A program made the translations under genes and the position numbers. Positions 17,503 through 26,260 of a stretch of DNA of 64,000 bases are shown in pieces (the stretch's first letter is position 1; the number at the start of each line of letters is the position of its first letter). Origin of the DNA: Chryseobacterium gleum (GTDB lineage Bacteria > Bacteroidota > Bacteroidia > Flavobacteriales_D > Crocinitomicaceae). The notes under the pieces are model-generated. The model searched no databases. It saw only the letters and a list, made by a program, of their open reading frames with translations, and was not told where the DNA came from. Location: the NCBI GenBank assembly GCA_945862165.1, contig CAMAXI010000002.1:267918-331917 (forward strand), written 5' to 3'.

Positions 17503-18744
17503 ATGATTTTTCGCTTTTTAATTTTTATTGCCATTTGGTTATTGGTTGATTTATACGTTTTTCAAGCAATGAAAACGGTTTTTACAGGACCCAAAGCAGT
17601 CTATGTAAACTATGCCTATTGGTTATTTGACATCGTATTAATGGTGATTATCATCTACGTAGGTGCATCCGGTAAAATGGCGGGTGGACCTCCAAAAGGT
17701 GGAAGTTACATCATGGGTTTAGCTGTTCTTTCCTTAGCTCCAAAAATCATCGTGACTCCATTTTTATTGATTGAAGACATTGTTCGGTTGATTCAAGGAG
17801 GATATGTAGGCATTCAAAAAATGCGTCATGTTATTGGTTCGGAAGACTTACACATGTGGGGACGACGAAAATTTGTAAGTCAAGTTGCATTGGGAGTAGC
17901 AGCTATTCCATTTATCGGAACTGCTTGGGGAATGATCAAAGGAAAATACGATTATCGCGTGCACAATGTAAAAATTGCATTCAAAGATTTACCGGATGCT
18001 TTTCATGGATTTAAAATCACGCAACTTTCGGATATACATTCTGGTTCGTTGGACGATGTGGCAGCAGTTCGAAGAGGAATTGAACTAGCAAATGCACAAA
18101 AAAGTAACGTCGTTGTTTTTACGGGTGACTTAGTAAATAATGTAGCAACCGAAATGGATCCTTGGATAGAGCATTTTTCGCAATTAGATGCGCCACACGG
18201 GAAGTTTTCAATCTTGGGTAATCATGACTATGGTGATTACGTACAATGGCCGTCAGAAGAAGCAAAAGCGAAAAACTTGCAAGATTTAAAAGAGGTGCAT
18301 GGTAAAATTGGTTTCCGTTTGTTACTGAATGAAAGTTTGCATTTGGAGAAAGACGGAGAAAAAATCGCGTTGATTGGCGTAGAGAACTGGGGGAAACGCG
18401 GATTTGTGAAACATGGAGATTTGGATAAAGCCATTGCTCCGATTGAAGACTCAACGTTTAAAGTATTATTATCCCACGACCCATCCCATTGGGAAGCAGT
18501 GACGGTACCTCACGAGAAAAAAGTGCACTTAACCTTAGCAGGTCATACCCATGGAATGCAATTTGGTATCGAAATTCCCGGAATCAAATGGAGCCCAGTG
18601 AAATACATCTACCCACAATGGGCGGGATTATATCCAAAAGAAGGGCAATACATCTATGTAAACCGTGGATTTGGCTTTTTAGGATTCCCAGGAAGGGTTG
18701 GGATATTACCGGAAATTACGGTAATTGAGTTGGTGAAAGGGTGA
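17503..18744 (+). CDS. Membrane-anchored metallophosphoesterase (YkuE-like)
   Basis: A 413-residue protein. The first ~150 residues contain three or four membrane helices. The rest is a calcineurin-like phosphoesterase with ITQLSDIHSGSL, VFTGDLVNN, SILGNHDYGDY and LAGHTHGMQFG, which are the full set of dinuclear metal motifs. Some members of the YkuE/LpxH-related group act on lipid phosphates; the true substrate is unknown here. The catalytic domain could face either side; topology is not resolved. Its stop codon is three bases from the convergent dprA stop. Confidence 0.88.
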   Translation: MIFRFLIFIAIWLLVDLYVFQAMKTVFTGPKAVYVNYAYWLFDIVLMVIIIYVGASGKMAGGPPKGGSYIMGLAVLSLAPKIIVTPFLLIEDIVRLIQGGYVGIQKMRHVIGSEDLHMWGRRKFVSQVALGVAAIPFIGTAWGMIKGKYDYRVHNVKIAFKDLPDAFHGFKITQLSDIHSGSLDDVAAVRRGIELANAQKSNVVVFTGDLVNNVATEMDPWIEHFSQLDAPHGKFSILGNHDYGDYVQWPSEEAKAKNLQDLKEVHGKIGFRLLLNESLHLEKDGEKIALIGVENWGKRGFVKHGDLDKAIAPIEDSTFKVLLSHDPSHWEAVTVPHEKKVHLTLAGHTHGMQFGIEIPGIKWSPVKYIYPQWAGLYPKEGQYIYVNRGFGFLGFPGRVGILPEITVIELVKG

Positions 18745-18747
18745 TTC

Positions 18748-19848
18748 TCACAAACCAAACCGCTTCCCTGGTAAGGCTTTAACCACCCCTTTTAATTCTA
18801 ATCCCAACAAAATTCCGCTCATCAAGCGCACTGGAATTTCCGTTTTAATTGCCAACACATCTAAACTGACTTCCTGACTTTCTTTTAATAAGCCTACAAT
18901 TTTTTGTTCTTGCTCATCAAGCTCTGCAAAGAGTTGTAATTGCTTATTTTCTGTTTTAGGAGTATCCTTCCAATCCATCATTTCAAAAAAATCATCCGAA
19001 GACGTAATGAGATGCGCTTTATTTATTTGGATGAGATAATTACAACCTTTGGAGTATTCTCGCGTTATATCGCCTGGAAAAGCAAATACATCACGCGCAT
19101 AATCATTAGCTAACTCTGCTGTTATTAAAGAACCACCGCGTTCGCCACTTTCAATTACGATGGTTGCATCACACATACCAGCCACAATACGATTACGCAT
19201 GGGAAAATTTTCACGATCAGGTTTACTTCCTGGAAGAAATTCTGTCAGTAGGCCACCATTTTCGAGCATTTTTTGCGCGATTGGTGTATGTGCTTGTGGA
19301 TAAATGCGGTCCAAACCGTGTCCAAGCACGCCAATCGTTTGTATTCCTAATTCCGTGCATAATTTGTGTGCGTAGATATCTATTCCGTAGGCTAATCCAC
19401 TTACCACAACAATATCCTTGCCTACAAAGGAATGTATTAGTTCTTCACATATTTTACGACCATAGCTGCTTGCATTTCGTGTTCCTACAATGGACACTAG
19501 CCGTGTCGCATTACACGTCATTTTACCCATCTTATACATCAAAACAGGAGCGTCGTCACATTGATTCAGACGATAGGGAAAAGCATCGTCTTTATAAAAT
19601 AAGGTTTCGATCCGATGTTGGTCAAAATACTTCGTGTATTTTTCAGCTTCGCGAAGGGCCGTATTTCGGTCTAATTGCTGTAAGAATTTCTCCCCGATTC
19701 CTGGAATTGTTTTTAAACGATGTTTGCTTGCTTTAAAAAAATCTGCGCTATCTTCAAAATGTGCTAAAATTTTTCGGATTTTCTTCTTTCCTCCGCCAGT
19801 AAGTAAGGTTAATGCTATCTGATGTTGTAGACTCATGCTAATTTTCAA
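18748..19848 (-). CDS. dprA: DNA-processing protein DprA
   Basis: A 366-residue protein that loads RecA onto incoming single-stranded DNA during natural transformation. The N-terminal helix-hairpin-helix-like segment (LKTIPGIGEKFLQQL) is followed by the Rossmann DprA core: VSIVGTRNASSYGRK, VVSGLAYGIDIYAHK, TEFLPGSKPDRENFPMRNRI and ESGERGGSLITAELA. The C-terminal winged-helix domain (VSLDVLAIKTEIPVRLMSGI) is also present. An ATG at 19836 is an alternative start. No other competence genes are in the window. Confidence 0.95.
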   Translation of the reverse strand: MKISMSLQHQIALTLLTGGGKKKIRKILAHFEDSADFFKASKHRLKTIPGIGEKFLQQLDRNTALREAEKYTKYFDQHRIETLFYKDDAFPYRLNQCDDAPVLMYKMGKMTCNATRLVSIVGTRNASSYGRKICEELIHSFVGKDIVVVSGLAYGIDIYAHKLCTELGIQTIGVLGHGLDRIYPQAHTPIAQKMLENGGLLTEFLPGSKPDRENFPMRNRIVAGMCDATIVIESGERGGSLITAELANDYARDVFAFPGDITREYSKGCNYLIQINKAHLITSSDDFFEMMDWKDTPKTENKQLQLFAELDEQEQKIVGLLKESQEVSLDVLAIKTEIPVRLMSGILLGLELKGVVKALPGKRFGL

Positions 19849-19937
19849 GTTTGTTACTTAAAATTAAGCACAACAAAGAAGATGTAGACTCTTGCTAAAA
19901 AAGTAATTTTTTCGTATTTTAATTTATGAGCACAAAA

Positions 19938-19964
19938 AAAGCCACCTCAAAATGAGATAGCTTT
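19938..19964 (-). terminator. Imperfect hairpin after the acidic-protein gene
   Basis: AAAGC...CTCA AAA TGAG...GCTTT (19938-19942 and 19960-19964 as outer arms) lies 20 bases beyond the stop codon at 19984 and is followed by T-rich sequence on the minus strand. The stem has internal mismatches. Confidence 0.45.
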
Positions 19965-19983
19965 ACTATATGCTTTAGTGAGA

Positions 19984-20343
19984 TTATTCTTCGTCAGAAT
20001 CCTCTTCTTCGTCTGCTGGTTCGTCGAAATCATCCTCCTCATCATCTGCAACATCCTCTGCTTCTTCTACTTTTACTTCTTCCTCTTCAATATCATCGAT
20101 ATCGTCCTCTTCTTCCTCATCCTCCTCTTGTGGAATAACTACCGGTTTTTTATTTACTTTATTTAATTTAATCAAGTAAATAATTTCATCTGTTTCCCAT
20201 AAAAGCGCATCTAATGTTTCTCCTGTAGGCGTTTTGATTTGCGTCATACCACCACCAAATCCGTCTGGAAATGCATCTTCTAATCGGTCTTTCATGTCTT
20301 CTGAAAGCTTGTCATAACTAACTATCGCACGTTTTTTCGACAT
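19984..20343 (-). CDS. Small protein with a very acidic C-terminal tail
   Basis: A 119-residue protein. Residues 1-70 form a compact domain (MSKKRAIVSYDKLSEDMKDR, then LDALLWETDEIIYLIKLNKV). From about residue 75 to the end the chain is almost entirely Asp and Glu. Proteins of this layout are widespread in Bacteroidota and usually labelled hypothetical. The tail could mimic DNA or bind metal or basic partners, but this is a guess. No signal peptide; cytosolic. Confidence 0.75.
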   Translation of the reverse strand: MSKKRAIVSYDKLSEDMKDRLEDAFPDGFGGGMTQIKTPTGETLDALLWETDEIIYLIKLNKVNKKPVVIPQEEDEEEEDDIDDIEEEEVKVEEAEDVADDEEDDFDEPADEEEDSDEE

Positions 20344-20469
20344 AATCTAAAAATTTCCTATTATTTATTGTTGAATGCTTAATCTTTGGCAAAAATATAT
20401 TAATTGCTGAATTTACAAGGTAAAATAAAAAACTTTTTATTTTTTTTTCTAAAAAGATGTGTTGTTCGT

Positions 20470-20493
20470 CGCGAAAGTATAGAAATATTCGCG
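20470..20493. promoter_or_regulatory. Inverted repeat between divergent genes
   Basis: CGCGAA (20470-20475) and TTCGCG (20488-20493), 12 bases apart, form an inverted repeat between the acidic-protein gene and the SpoIID-like gene. It could be an operator or chance; no regulator is nearby. Confidence 0.25.
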
Positions 20494-20537
20494 GATAGAA
20501 CATTTCCTAAAAGTGAATTCAAGCCAAGAAATTCTTG

Positions 20538-20545
20538 TATTTTTG
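20538..20545 (+). promoter_or_regulatory. -7 box (TATTTTTG) at the SpoIID-like gene
   Basis: A perfect TAnnTTTG match. It overlaps the first possible start codon (ATG 20535) and ends four bases before an in-frame GTG (20550). If active, transcription would begin at or just before the GTG, so the GTG is the better start and the mRNA would be almost leaderless. Confidence 0.5.
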
Positions 20546-20549
20546 TCGC

Positions 20550-21752
20550 GTGAAAGCACTATTTATATTTATTTTTCTTTGTTTTCTTTCGCTGATTTCG
20601 TTTGGACAACAAATTCGTATCGGCGTATACCGTGATAATGATATTCAAAGGATTGTATTTGCACATGACGGAACAAATTACAGTGTTTTCGCGGACACAT
20701 CTTATGTAGGAGAACTCATAAACGAGGGATATATTGAAATTCAACAAACTACGGATAAACGCTTAGAATTATTTATCGGAATTATTTCACAAGGAATTTT
20801 TGATAAAATATCACTAATCGCCAACGAAGAAAATGCAAGTATCGAACTTACACCGACGATACCAACTGTTAAAACACGAAAATATCAAGATGATTTTGAA
20901 ATTATACCCGGATTAAAAGGACTGACATTAGTCAATGTGGCAAATTTCAATAATTATTTAGCTGGGGTTGTTGAATCGGAAGGAGGTACTGGAAAAGAAA
21001 TTGAGTATTACAAAGTACAAGCGTTAATGAGTCGTACGTATGCGTTAAAATATCTCTCTAAACATGTGAAAGAAGGATTCAATTTATGTGACCGTGTACA
21101 TTGTCAAGCATACCATTACAAACTGCGTTTTACACCGGATATTGAAAAAGCAGTGAGAGCAACCGAAAATGAGATGATGGAAGATGAACGCGGTAATTTA
21201 GTGGATGCATATTTTCATGCGAATTGTGGCGGACAAACCAGTGAAGCAGACTACATTTGGAACAATCGAGTAGAGTATCTAAACACATTTAAAGACACAT
21301 TTTGTATCTATACAAAACAGGCAACTTGGGAAAAGCGTATTCCAAAACAACAATGGGCTGATTTTTTAATAAAACGGTATAATTATCCAATAGATGATTC
21401 GATTTTAGGTCCATTAGTTTTTAACTTCACACAAACAGAACGTTTAGCTTTTTACCACCATCCAATTTTAGGAATTCCACTACGCGATATCCGTCAAGAA
21501 TTTAAATTAAAATCCACCTACTTCAGCAATTACTTGGACGGGAAAGAGGTGTTAATTCGAGGAAGAGGATACGGACACGGCGTAGGTTTGTGTCAAGAAG
21601 GTGCTATGCAGATGGCAAAATATAAATATAATTACCTCCAAATTGCCATGTATTATTTTCCAGGGATACAGATTCATAATGTAGCGGAAGACGCTTTTTA
21701 TGCACAACGGGGTAATTTATTTTTATGTTCGCCGTATCGAACAGAAGATTAA
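20550..21752 (+). CDS. SpoIID/LytB domain protein, exported
   Basis: About 400 residues from the GTG start. The N-terminus VKALFIFIFLCFLSLISFGQ is a signal peptide ending before QIRIG. The SpoIID/LytB core shows NYLAGVVESEGG, YYKVQALMSRTYALKYL, AYFHANCGGQTSEADYIW and the C-terminal RGRGYGHGVGLCQEGAMQMA. SpoIID is a peptidoglycan lytic transglycosylase in spore formers; the catalytic Glu equivalent is in VESEGG. In a non-sporulating Bacteroidota it probably remodels cell wall or is an amidase enhancer. An ATG at 20535 would add five residues. It abuts the convergent divIC gene with no gap. Confidence 0.85.
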   Translation: MKALFIFIFLCFLSLISFGQQIRIGVYRDNDIQRIVFAHDGTNYSVFADTSYVGELINEGYIEIQQTTDKRLELFIGIISQGIFDKISLIANEENASIELTPTIPTVKTRKYQDDFEIIPGLKGLTLVNVANFNNYLAGVVESEGGTGKEIEYYKVQALMSRTYALKYLSKHVKEGFNLCDRVHCQAYHYKLRFTPDIEKAVRATENEMMEDERGNLVDAYFHANCGGQTSEADYIWNNRVEYLNTFKDTFCIYTKQATWEKRIPKQQWADFLIKRYNYPIDDSILGPLVFNFTQTERLAFYHHPILGIPLRDIRQEFKLKSTYFSNYLDGKEVLIRGRGYGHGVGLCQEGAMQMAKYKYNYLQIAMYYFPGIQIHNVAEDAFYAQRGNLFLCSPYRTED

Positions 21753-22076
21753 TTACTTATAGGTAATTATAAAAATATCTTCGTCATCTTTTTTGAAAAG
21801 CTTATTTTCACGAGCATAAGCCTCTAATTCGGAAGTGTAACGCAATTTATCTAGGGTGTTTTTAGTCTTCGCTAATTTTGCTTCCACTAACGCTTTTTCT
21901 TCTTTCATATTACTTAATTTAATGTTTTGCGAAATGATGGTAAAAATATCTACATCATCCAAAAACATTCCGTAAAATGAAAAAATGAAAAGTGTTACTA
22001 CATATTTATTTTTGTAATATTTCGATTTACTTTGTATCCAAATTCCAAATTTGCTCGAGGCGATTGCACTTTTCAT
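21753..22076 (-). CDS. FtsB/DivIC-family septum formation initiator
   Basis: A 107-residue bitopic protein: a basic cytosolic N-terminus, one membrane helix (YVVTLFIFSFYGMFL), and a periplasmic coiled coil (NMKEEKALVEAKLAKTKNTLDKL), ending in YARENKLFKKDDEDIFII. This is the layout of FtsB/DivIC, which links FtsL and FtsQ in the division complex. The C-terminal 'RE...YK..DED.F.I' stretch is typical of Bacteroidota members. It lies upstream-adjacent to a short gene, from which a terminator separates it. Confidence 0.85.
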   Translation of the reverse strand: MKSAIASSKFGIWIQSKSKYYKNKYVVTLFIFSFYGMFLDDVDIFTIISQNIKLSNMKEEKALVEAKLAKTKNTLDKLRYTSELEAYARENKLFKKDDEDIFIITYK

Positions 22077-22155
22077 AATTCAAAGATACAAGCAAATCTA
22101 AAAAATAATTTGTGTAAGAATGGATATTTTCAAGATTGAAATGTTTGTAAAACAA

Positions 22156-22186
22156 AAAAGGTGTTCGAAAAATCGAAACACCTTTT
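22156..22186 (-). terminator. Terminator between the 63-residue gene and divIC
   Basis: AAAAGGTGTT (22156-22165) and AACACCTTTT (22177-22186) form a 10-bp stem with further pairing (CGA/TCG) inside. A- and T-rich tracts flank it. It lies 23 bases past the stop codon of the minus-strand gene at 22209. Confidence 0.75.
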
Positions 22187-22208
22187 AAAATTTGAAGATG
22201 TTTTAGAA

Positions 22209-22391
22209 TTAGCTTCCACAATAAAGACAACCATCCTCGTCCTCTTCCGCTGTTGGGTTGAATTCAATTGCTGGATATAAGTGTTTTTTCAATTCATAGA
22301 TAGCTTGCATTGTTTCACCATCTTCGAATAAATTTCCTGTTAATTTTGTTTTTAATTCCGTAATCTCTTGTTTGATTGCATCTTCCGTCAT
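22209..22391 (-). CDS. Small acidic protein with a C-terminal CxxC
   Basis: About 60 residues (ATG at 22391; an earlier in-frame ATG at 22400 is possible). The first half is a charged helix (DAIKQEITELKTKLTGNLFED), followed by an acidic stretch and the end DEDGCLYCGS. The terminal CxxC suggests metal or redox chemistry, or a binding site for a partner. It has its own terminator and reads as a real gene by composition. I do not recognise the family. Confidence 0.55.
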   Translation of the reverse strand: MTEDAIKQEITELKTKLTGNLFEDGETMQAIYELKKHLYPAIEFNPTAEEDEDGCLYCGS

Positions 22392-22545
22392 TGTAACCAT
22401 AATACCTGTTTTTGATGCTACGAAGATATTTCAAAATCATGGATGTTTCCTAAAAATGAATGGATAAAGTTTTGAGTAGTAGGTGTTAATAAATTCTTAT
22501 TTTGAACATGAAAAAAATTTAGATATAACTTATTATTTAATTATT

Positions 22546-22553
22546 TACATTTG
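22546..22553 (+). promoter_or_regulatory. -7 box (TACATTTG) four bases before the porin start
   Basis: A perfect TAnnTTTG match ending four bases before the ATG at 22558. A transcript from it would have almost no 5' leader, the same geometry as at the SpoIID-like gene. Confidence 0.5.
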
Positions 22554-22557
22554 ATTC

Positions 22558-23661
22558 ATGAGAAAATTACAAATACTACTACCATTCCTTATTATAACAC
22601 AATGCTTGTTTAGTCAAGTAACTAATACCGGCTTAATGGATACTCTTGGCGGTGAAAAAATTAAAAATGTGACGATTGGTGGTTACCTAGACACCTATTA
22701 TTCTTTTGGTTTTAACCAACCAAAAGATGGAACTATCCCATATTTAGTTTCAGCTGATAATCACAATGATTTTTCCATAAATCTCGCTTATTTAGACTTA
22801 CGTTATACCGATTCACATGTTAGAGCGCGCTTTGTACCGGGCTTTGGCACTTATATGAATGCTAATTATTCCAACGAAAAAGGATTATTTAAAAATTTAG
22901 TAGAAGCATCTGTTGGGATTTGTTTATCTAAAAAAAGAAATATTTGGCTGGAATCCGGAATCCTAGGTTCTCCATTTACCAATGAAAGTGCTATCTCCAA
23001 AGATCACTTTATGTATACACGCAGTTTATCTGCAGAAAATGTACCCTATTACTTAACGGGGCTAAAAGTAAGTATTCCTTTAACTTCAAAATGGAATCTA
23101 TATACCTATATTTTAAATGGTTGGCAACAAATCACGGATCAAAATTCCGGAAAATCATTTGCTACACAACTAGAATTTCGACCAAATGAATCGCACTTAA
23201 TTAATTGGAATACCTATGTTGGAGATGAACGTAGCGCAATAAATCCATCTTTTCGAATGCGCTATTTTTCGGATTTGTACTGGATTTCCTCGCCAACTAA
23301 AAAATTAAATTTTATTACTTGTATGTATGCGGGGGTGCAAGAATTTTCAAACCGAAAACACGCATTTTGGTGGCAAGCGAATCTTTCAGCAAAATGGAAA
23401 TTTTCAGAAAAACAAAACCTAGCAGGACGTATCGAATACTTTAACGATCCGCAAAATTGTATGATTATTAATCAACTAAAAAATGAAAAAATAGGAATAT
23501 TAAGTACAGGACTTTGTTATAATATTACTATTCAAGAGCATGCACTTTTTCGCATCGATGCACGACAATTTTATACTCAATACCCAATGTTTACAAACCA
23601 ACAATCCACCAATAAAAATAACGCATTTGTTTTAACTGGAAATATTACAGTTTGGTTTTAA
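22558..23661 (+). CDS. Outer-membrane beta-barrel (porin-like) protein
   Basis: A 367-residue exported protein. The signal peptide is MRKLQILLPFLIITQCLFSQ. The mature part alternates short hydrophobic/aromatic strands with polar turns (NVTIGGYLDTYYSFGFNQP, FSINLAYLDLRYTD, FVPGFGTYMNANYSN) and ends in the strand NAFVLTGNITVWF with a terminal Phe, as expected for barrel assembly. It resembles the 'putative beta-barrel porin-2' (OmpL-like) families of Bacteroidota. It is probably an outer-membrane pore; substrate unknown. Its last four bases (TTAA) are shared with the stop codon of the convergent YgiQ gene. Confidence 0.75.
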   Translation: MRKLQILLPFLIITQCLFSQVTNTGLMDTLGGEKIKNVTIGGYLDTYYSFGFNQPKDGTIPYLVSADNHNDFSINLAYLDLRYTDSHVRARFVPGFGTYMNANYSNEKGLFKNLVEASVGICLSKKRNIWLESGILGSPFTNESAISKDHFMYTRSLSAENVPYYLTGLKVSIPLTSKWNLYTYILNGWQQITDQNSGKSFATQLEFRPNESHLINWNTYVGDERSAINPSFRMRYFSDLYWISSPTKKLNFITCMYAGVQEFSNRKHAFWWQANLSAKWKFSEKQNLAGRIEYFNDPQNCMIINQLKNEKIGILSTGLCYNITIQEHALFRIDARQFYTQYPMFTNQQSTNKNNAFVLTGNITVWF

Positions 23662-25556
23662 CGTTTCCTACGTTTCGCTAACCATTCTGGAACCTCTTTC
23701 TTCGGTTGTTTGTGATTTTCGGATCCCAATAACTTTTCAGCTAAATCTGGACGGTTTGCTTTTTGTAAACAATTTTTGATCCAATCCCTATTTTCACGTT
23801 TGTACCAAAAGAAGAAACGATTTTGATTCAATTTTTCCTCCTTGGTTTTAACGGTTTTAATCGGTTTTAAGGTATATGGATGTACCCCTGAATAATAAAT
23901 TACTTCAGCAACCGTCATTGGGGTTGGAGTAAAGTCTTGTACCTGCTCCAATTGAAAGCCCATATCTTTCGTTTCTGCTGCCAAATTCGCCATATCTTCT
24001 TCCTCACACCCTGGATGTGAAGATATGAAATACGGTATCAATGGTTGATTTAAATTGTGTTTCGCAGAAATCGCATCGTATTTTTCCTTGAATTTATGGA
24101 AATACGAAAACGAAGGTTTACGCATCACCCGCAAAGTAGCATCTGAAGTATGTTCTGGCGCAACTTTTAACCGTCCAGATATATGGTGTTTTACAACTTG
24201 TTCGATGTATTCGTCGTGGTTTCCGTCTTCGTTATTTTTATTGAAATCATCCACCAATAAATCGTAACGTATCCCTGAACCAATAAATGCTTTTTTCACT
24301 TTCGGATGTTGGTCTACTTTTTTGTAGAGTTCCGTCATCGGTTTGTGGGAAGTGTCCAAATTCGAGCAAATTACGGGATGTATACAACTAGGACTCGAAC
24401 AACGATTACAAATCGCTTCATCTTTACCTTTCATTTTGTACATGTTCGCCGAAGGTCCACCTAAATCAGAGATGTATCCTCTAAATTCTGGGTGACTGGT
24501 AACTTGTTCTAATTCTTTTAAAATTGATTTCTCGCTACGCGACGCAATAAATTTCCCTTGGTGTGCAGAAATCGTACAGAAACTACAGCCACCAAAGCAT
24601 CCACGGTGCATGTTGATCGAAAACTTAATCATGTCATACGCAGGAATAGCGCCACGCTTTTTGTATTTTGGATGCGGCATACGCGTATACGGTAAGTCAA
24701 AGGATTTATCAATTTCCTTTTCTTCCATGGTTTTGTATGGAGGATTAATTACCAAGGTTTCATTTCCAACGTGTTGAATAATACGGTTCGCTTCCCATTT
24801 ATTAGACTCAACCTCTACTATTTTGAAGTTCGCCGCATACTTAATTTTATCCTCTAAACAAACTTCATGACTTGCCAATTCAACCGTTTCCCATTGTTTA
24901 TTTTTCGGTAATTCTTCTTCTTTCGGTTGTAAAAATGCAATTTGTTTTAATGTCTTCAAAGAAGAAAATGGAACGCCTTTTTTCAATAAACGCAACATTT
25001 CGCGCAAGGGTTGTTCGCCCATTCCATATACCAACATGTCGGCTTTGGAATCCACCAAAACAGAAGGCATCAATTGGTCTTTCCAATAATCGTAGTGAGT
25101 AACACGACGCAAAGAAGCTTCGATGCCACCAATTAAAATTGGAACATCTGGATATAATTCTTTTAATATATTTGAATAAACGATTGTAGCATAATCTGGT
25201 CGATAGCCCGCTTCTCCTCCAGGTGAATAAGCATCCGTGGAACGTAAACGTTTATTCGCTGTGTAATGGTTCACCATCGAGTCCATACAACCAGCGGTAA
25301 CCCCAAAGAAATACTTTGGTTTACCAAACTTTTTGAAGTCGCGCAAATCATCTTTCCAGTTCGGTTGCGCAACGATCGCAATACGAAAACCTTCGTCTTC
25401 GATGATACGGCCAATAACAGCCGTTCCAAATGCAGGATGATCTACATAGGCATCACCGGAGATTAAAACGACATCTACATCGTCCCATCCACGTTTTTCA
25501 ACTTCCTGTTTGGTGATCGGTAACCAGTCGGTAATTGGTCTTAATTGTTGTTCCAT
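23658..25556 (-). CDS. YgiQ-family radical SAM protein
   Basis: A 632-residue protein with the N-terminal YgiQ domain (residues ~1-300, DVVLISGDAYVDHPAFG at the start) and a radical SAM core. The [4Fe-4S] motif is HRGCFGGCSFCTISAHQG (C-x3-C-x2-C). Later conserved stretches are YISDLGGPSANMYKMKG, a CNRCSSPSCIHP cysteine group, and VAPEHTSDATLRVMRKPS. The C-terminal portion ends in a basic tail (EWLAKRRKR). The biochemical function of the family is not established. It overlaps the convergent porin gene by four bases. Confidence 0.93.
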   Translation of the reverse strand: MEQQLRPITDWLPITKQEVEKRGWDDVDVVLISGDAYVDHPAFGTAVIGRIIEDEGFRIAIVAQPNWKDDLRDFKKFGKPKYFFGVTAGCMDSMVNHYTANKRLRSTDAYSPGGEAGYRPDYATIVYSNILKELYPDVPILIGGIEASLRRVTHYDYWKDQLMPSVLVDSKADMLVYGMGEQPLREMLRLLKKGVPFSSLKTLKQIAFLQPKEEELPKNKQWETVELASHEVCLEDKIKYAANFKIVEVESNKWEANRIIQHVGNETLVINPPYKTMEEKEIDKSFDLPYTRMPHPKYKKRGAIPAYDMIKFSINMHRGCFGGCSFCTISAHQGKFIASRSEKSILKELEQVTSHPEFRGYISDLGGPSANMYKMKGKDEAICNRCSSPSCIHPVICSNLDTSHKPMTELYKKVDQHPKVKKAFIGSGIRYDLLVDDFNKNNEDGNHDEYIEQVVKHHISGRLKVAPEHTSDATLRVMRKPSFSYFHKFKEKYDAISAKHNLNQPLIPYFISSHPGCEEEDMANLAAETKDMGFQLEQVQDFTPTPMTVAEVIYYSGVHPYTLKPIKTVKTKEEKLNQNRFFFWYKRENRDWIKNCLQKANRPDLAEKLLGSENHKQPKKEVPEWLAKRRKR

Positions 25557-25618
25557 ACCTTACAAAGGTAAGGGATAAAGAATGAAGAGGGAAATTTTTA
25601 AGGGGTATTTTATCCCAA

Positions 25619-25903
25619 TTAGATTTTTGTCGAATGATAATAAGCAAATTCCGGGCTAATGTCGTAAGCACAAGCAATTATAGTCCCATCATAATCCTTC
25701 ATTTCGCCTACGTTTTCCCAGTAAATTTCTCCAAAAGAACCAATTTTTGCAGCTTTGTAGGTGTTGTTATCCATTAATTTTTGGACAAACTTATTTTTTA
25801 TATCTAACGATTTTGATACATCTAACAGTTTCGTTTCTCCAGTGTTAAAAGTACACTGAATTTGAAATGCGTCTAATATGAATATGTTGGTTACTTTATA
25901 CAT
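25619..25903 (-). CDS. DUF2442 domain protein
   Basis: A 94-residue protein with the DUF2442 pattern: an early strand pair (FILDAFQIQCTFNTGETKLLDV), a middle helix, and the end FGEIYWENVGEMKDYDGTII followed by AYDISPEFAYYHS. It directly follows the DUF4160 gene (two-base gap). DUF4160 and DUF2442 genes are frequent neighbours and have been suspected of forming small toxin-antitoxin-like or accessory modules; direct evidence is not known to me. Cytosolic. Confidence 0.8.
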   Translation of the reverse strand: MYKVTNIFILDAFQIQCTFNTGETKLLDVSKSLDIKNKFVQKLMDNNTYKAAKIGSFGEIYWENVGEMKDYDGTIIACAYDISPEFAYYHSTKI

Positions 25904-25905
25904 TT

Positions 25906-26154
25906 TTATCTTAATGGTTCGATTTTATGAAAATCTTTTGAATTCCACATTTCTAATAACTCTTCTTTGTGAATTTCAGCCCAAGCAGAAACAAGTTTAA
26001 GTTTACTAATAGGAAAATCTCCATTCAAAATGGAACCATTCTCAATTAAAATATTTGCTTCAAATTCTGAATATTTTACCTTAAAATGAGGAGGGTTATG
26101 ATCATTGAAGAACATATAAATTATTATTCCGTAAAATCTACTTATTTCAGGCAT
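25906..26154 (-). CDS. DUF4160 domain protein
   Basis: An 82-residue protein. The DUF4160 hallmarks are PEISRFYGIIIYMFFNDHNPPHFKV (visible as MPEISRFYGIIIYMFF then DHNPPHFKVKYSE) and the C-terminal AWAEIHKEELLEMWNS. The invariant DHNPPHFH-like stretch has two histidines in most relatives and could be a catalytic or metal site. It starts the DUF4160-DUF2442 unit. Its upstream region carries three regularly spaced operator-like sites. Confidence 0.85.
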   Translation of the reverse strand: MPEISRFYGIIIYMFFNDHNPPHFKVKYSEFEANILIENGSILNGDFPISKLKLVSAWAEIHKEELLEMWNSKDFHKIEPLR

Positions 26155-26260
26155 TCAACAAATGTATTAAAAATATATAAACTCTGCAATAATCTTGTTG
26201 CCAGACAACAAAAACGAGCAAATATTTGTATCAACTAGGAAATTAACGCCATTTATTTTT

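Noticed and set aside
19164..19736. Plus-strand frame of 190 codons opposite dprA
   Set aside because: It lies entirely antisense to conserved DprA motifs. No signal, domain or start context supports it.
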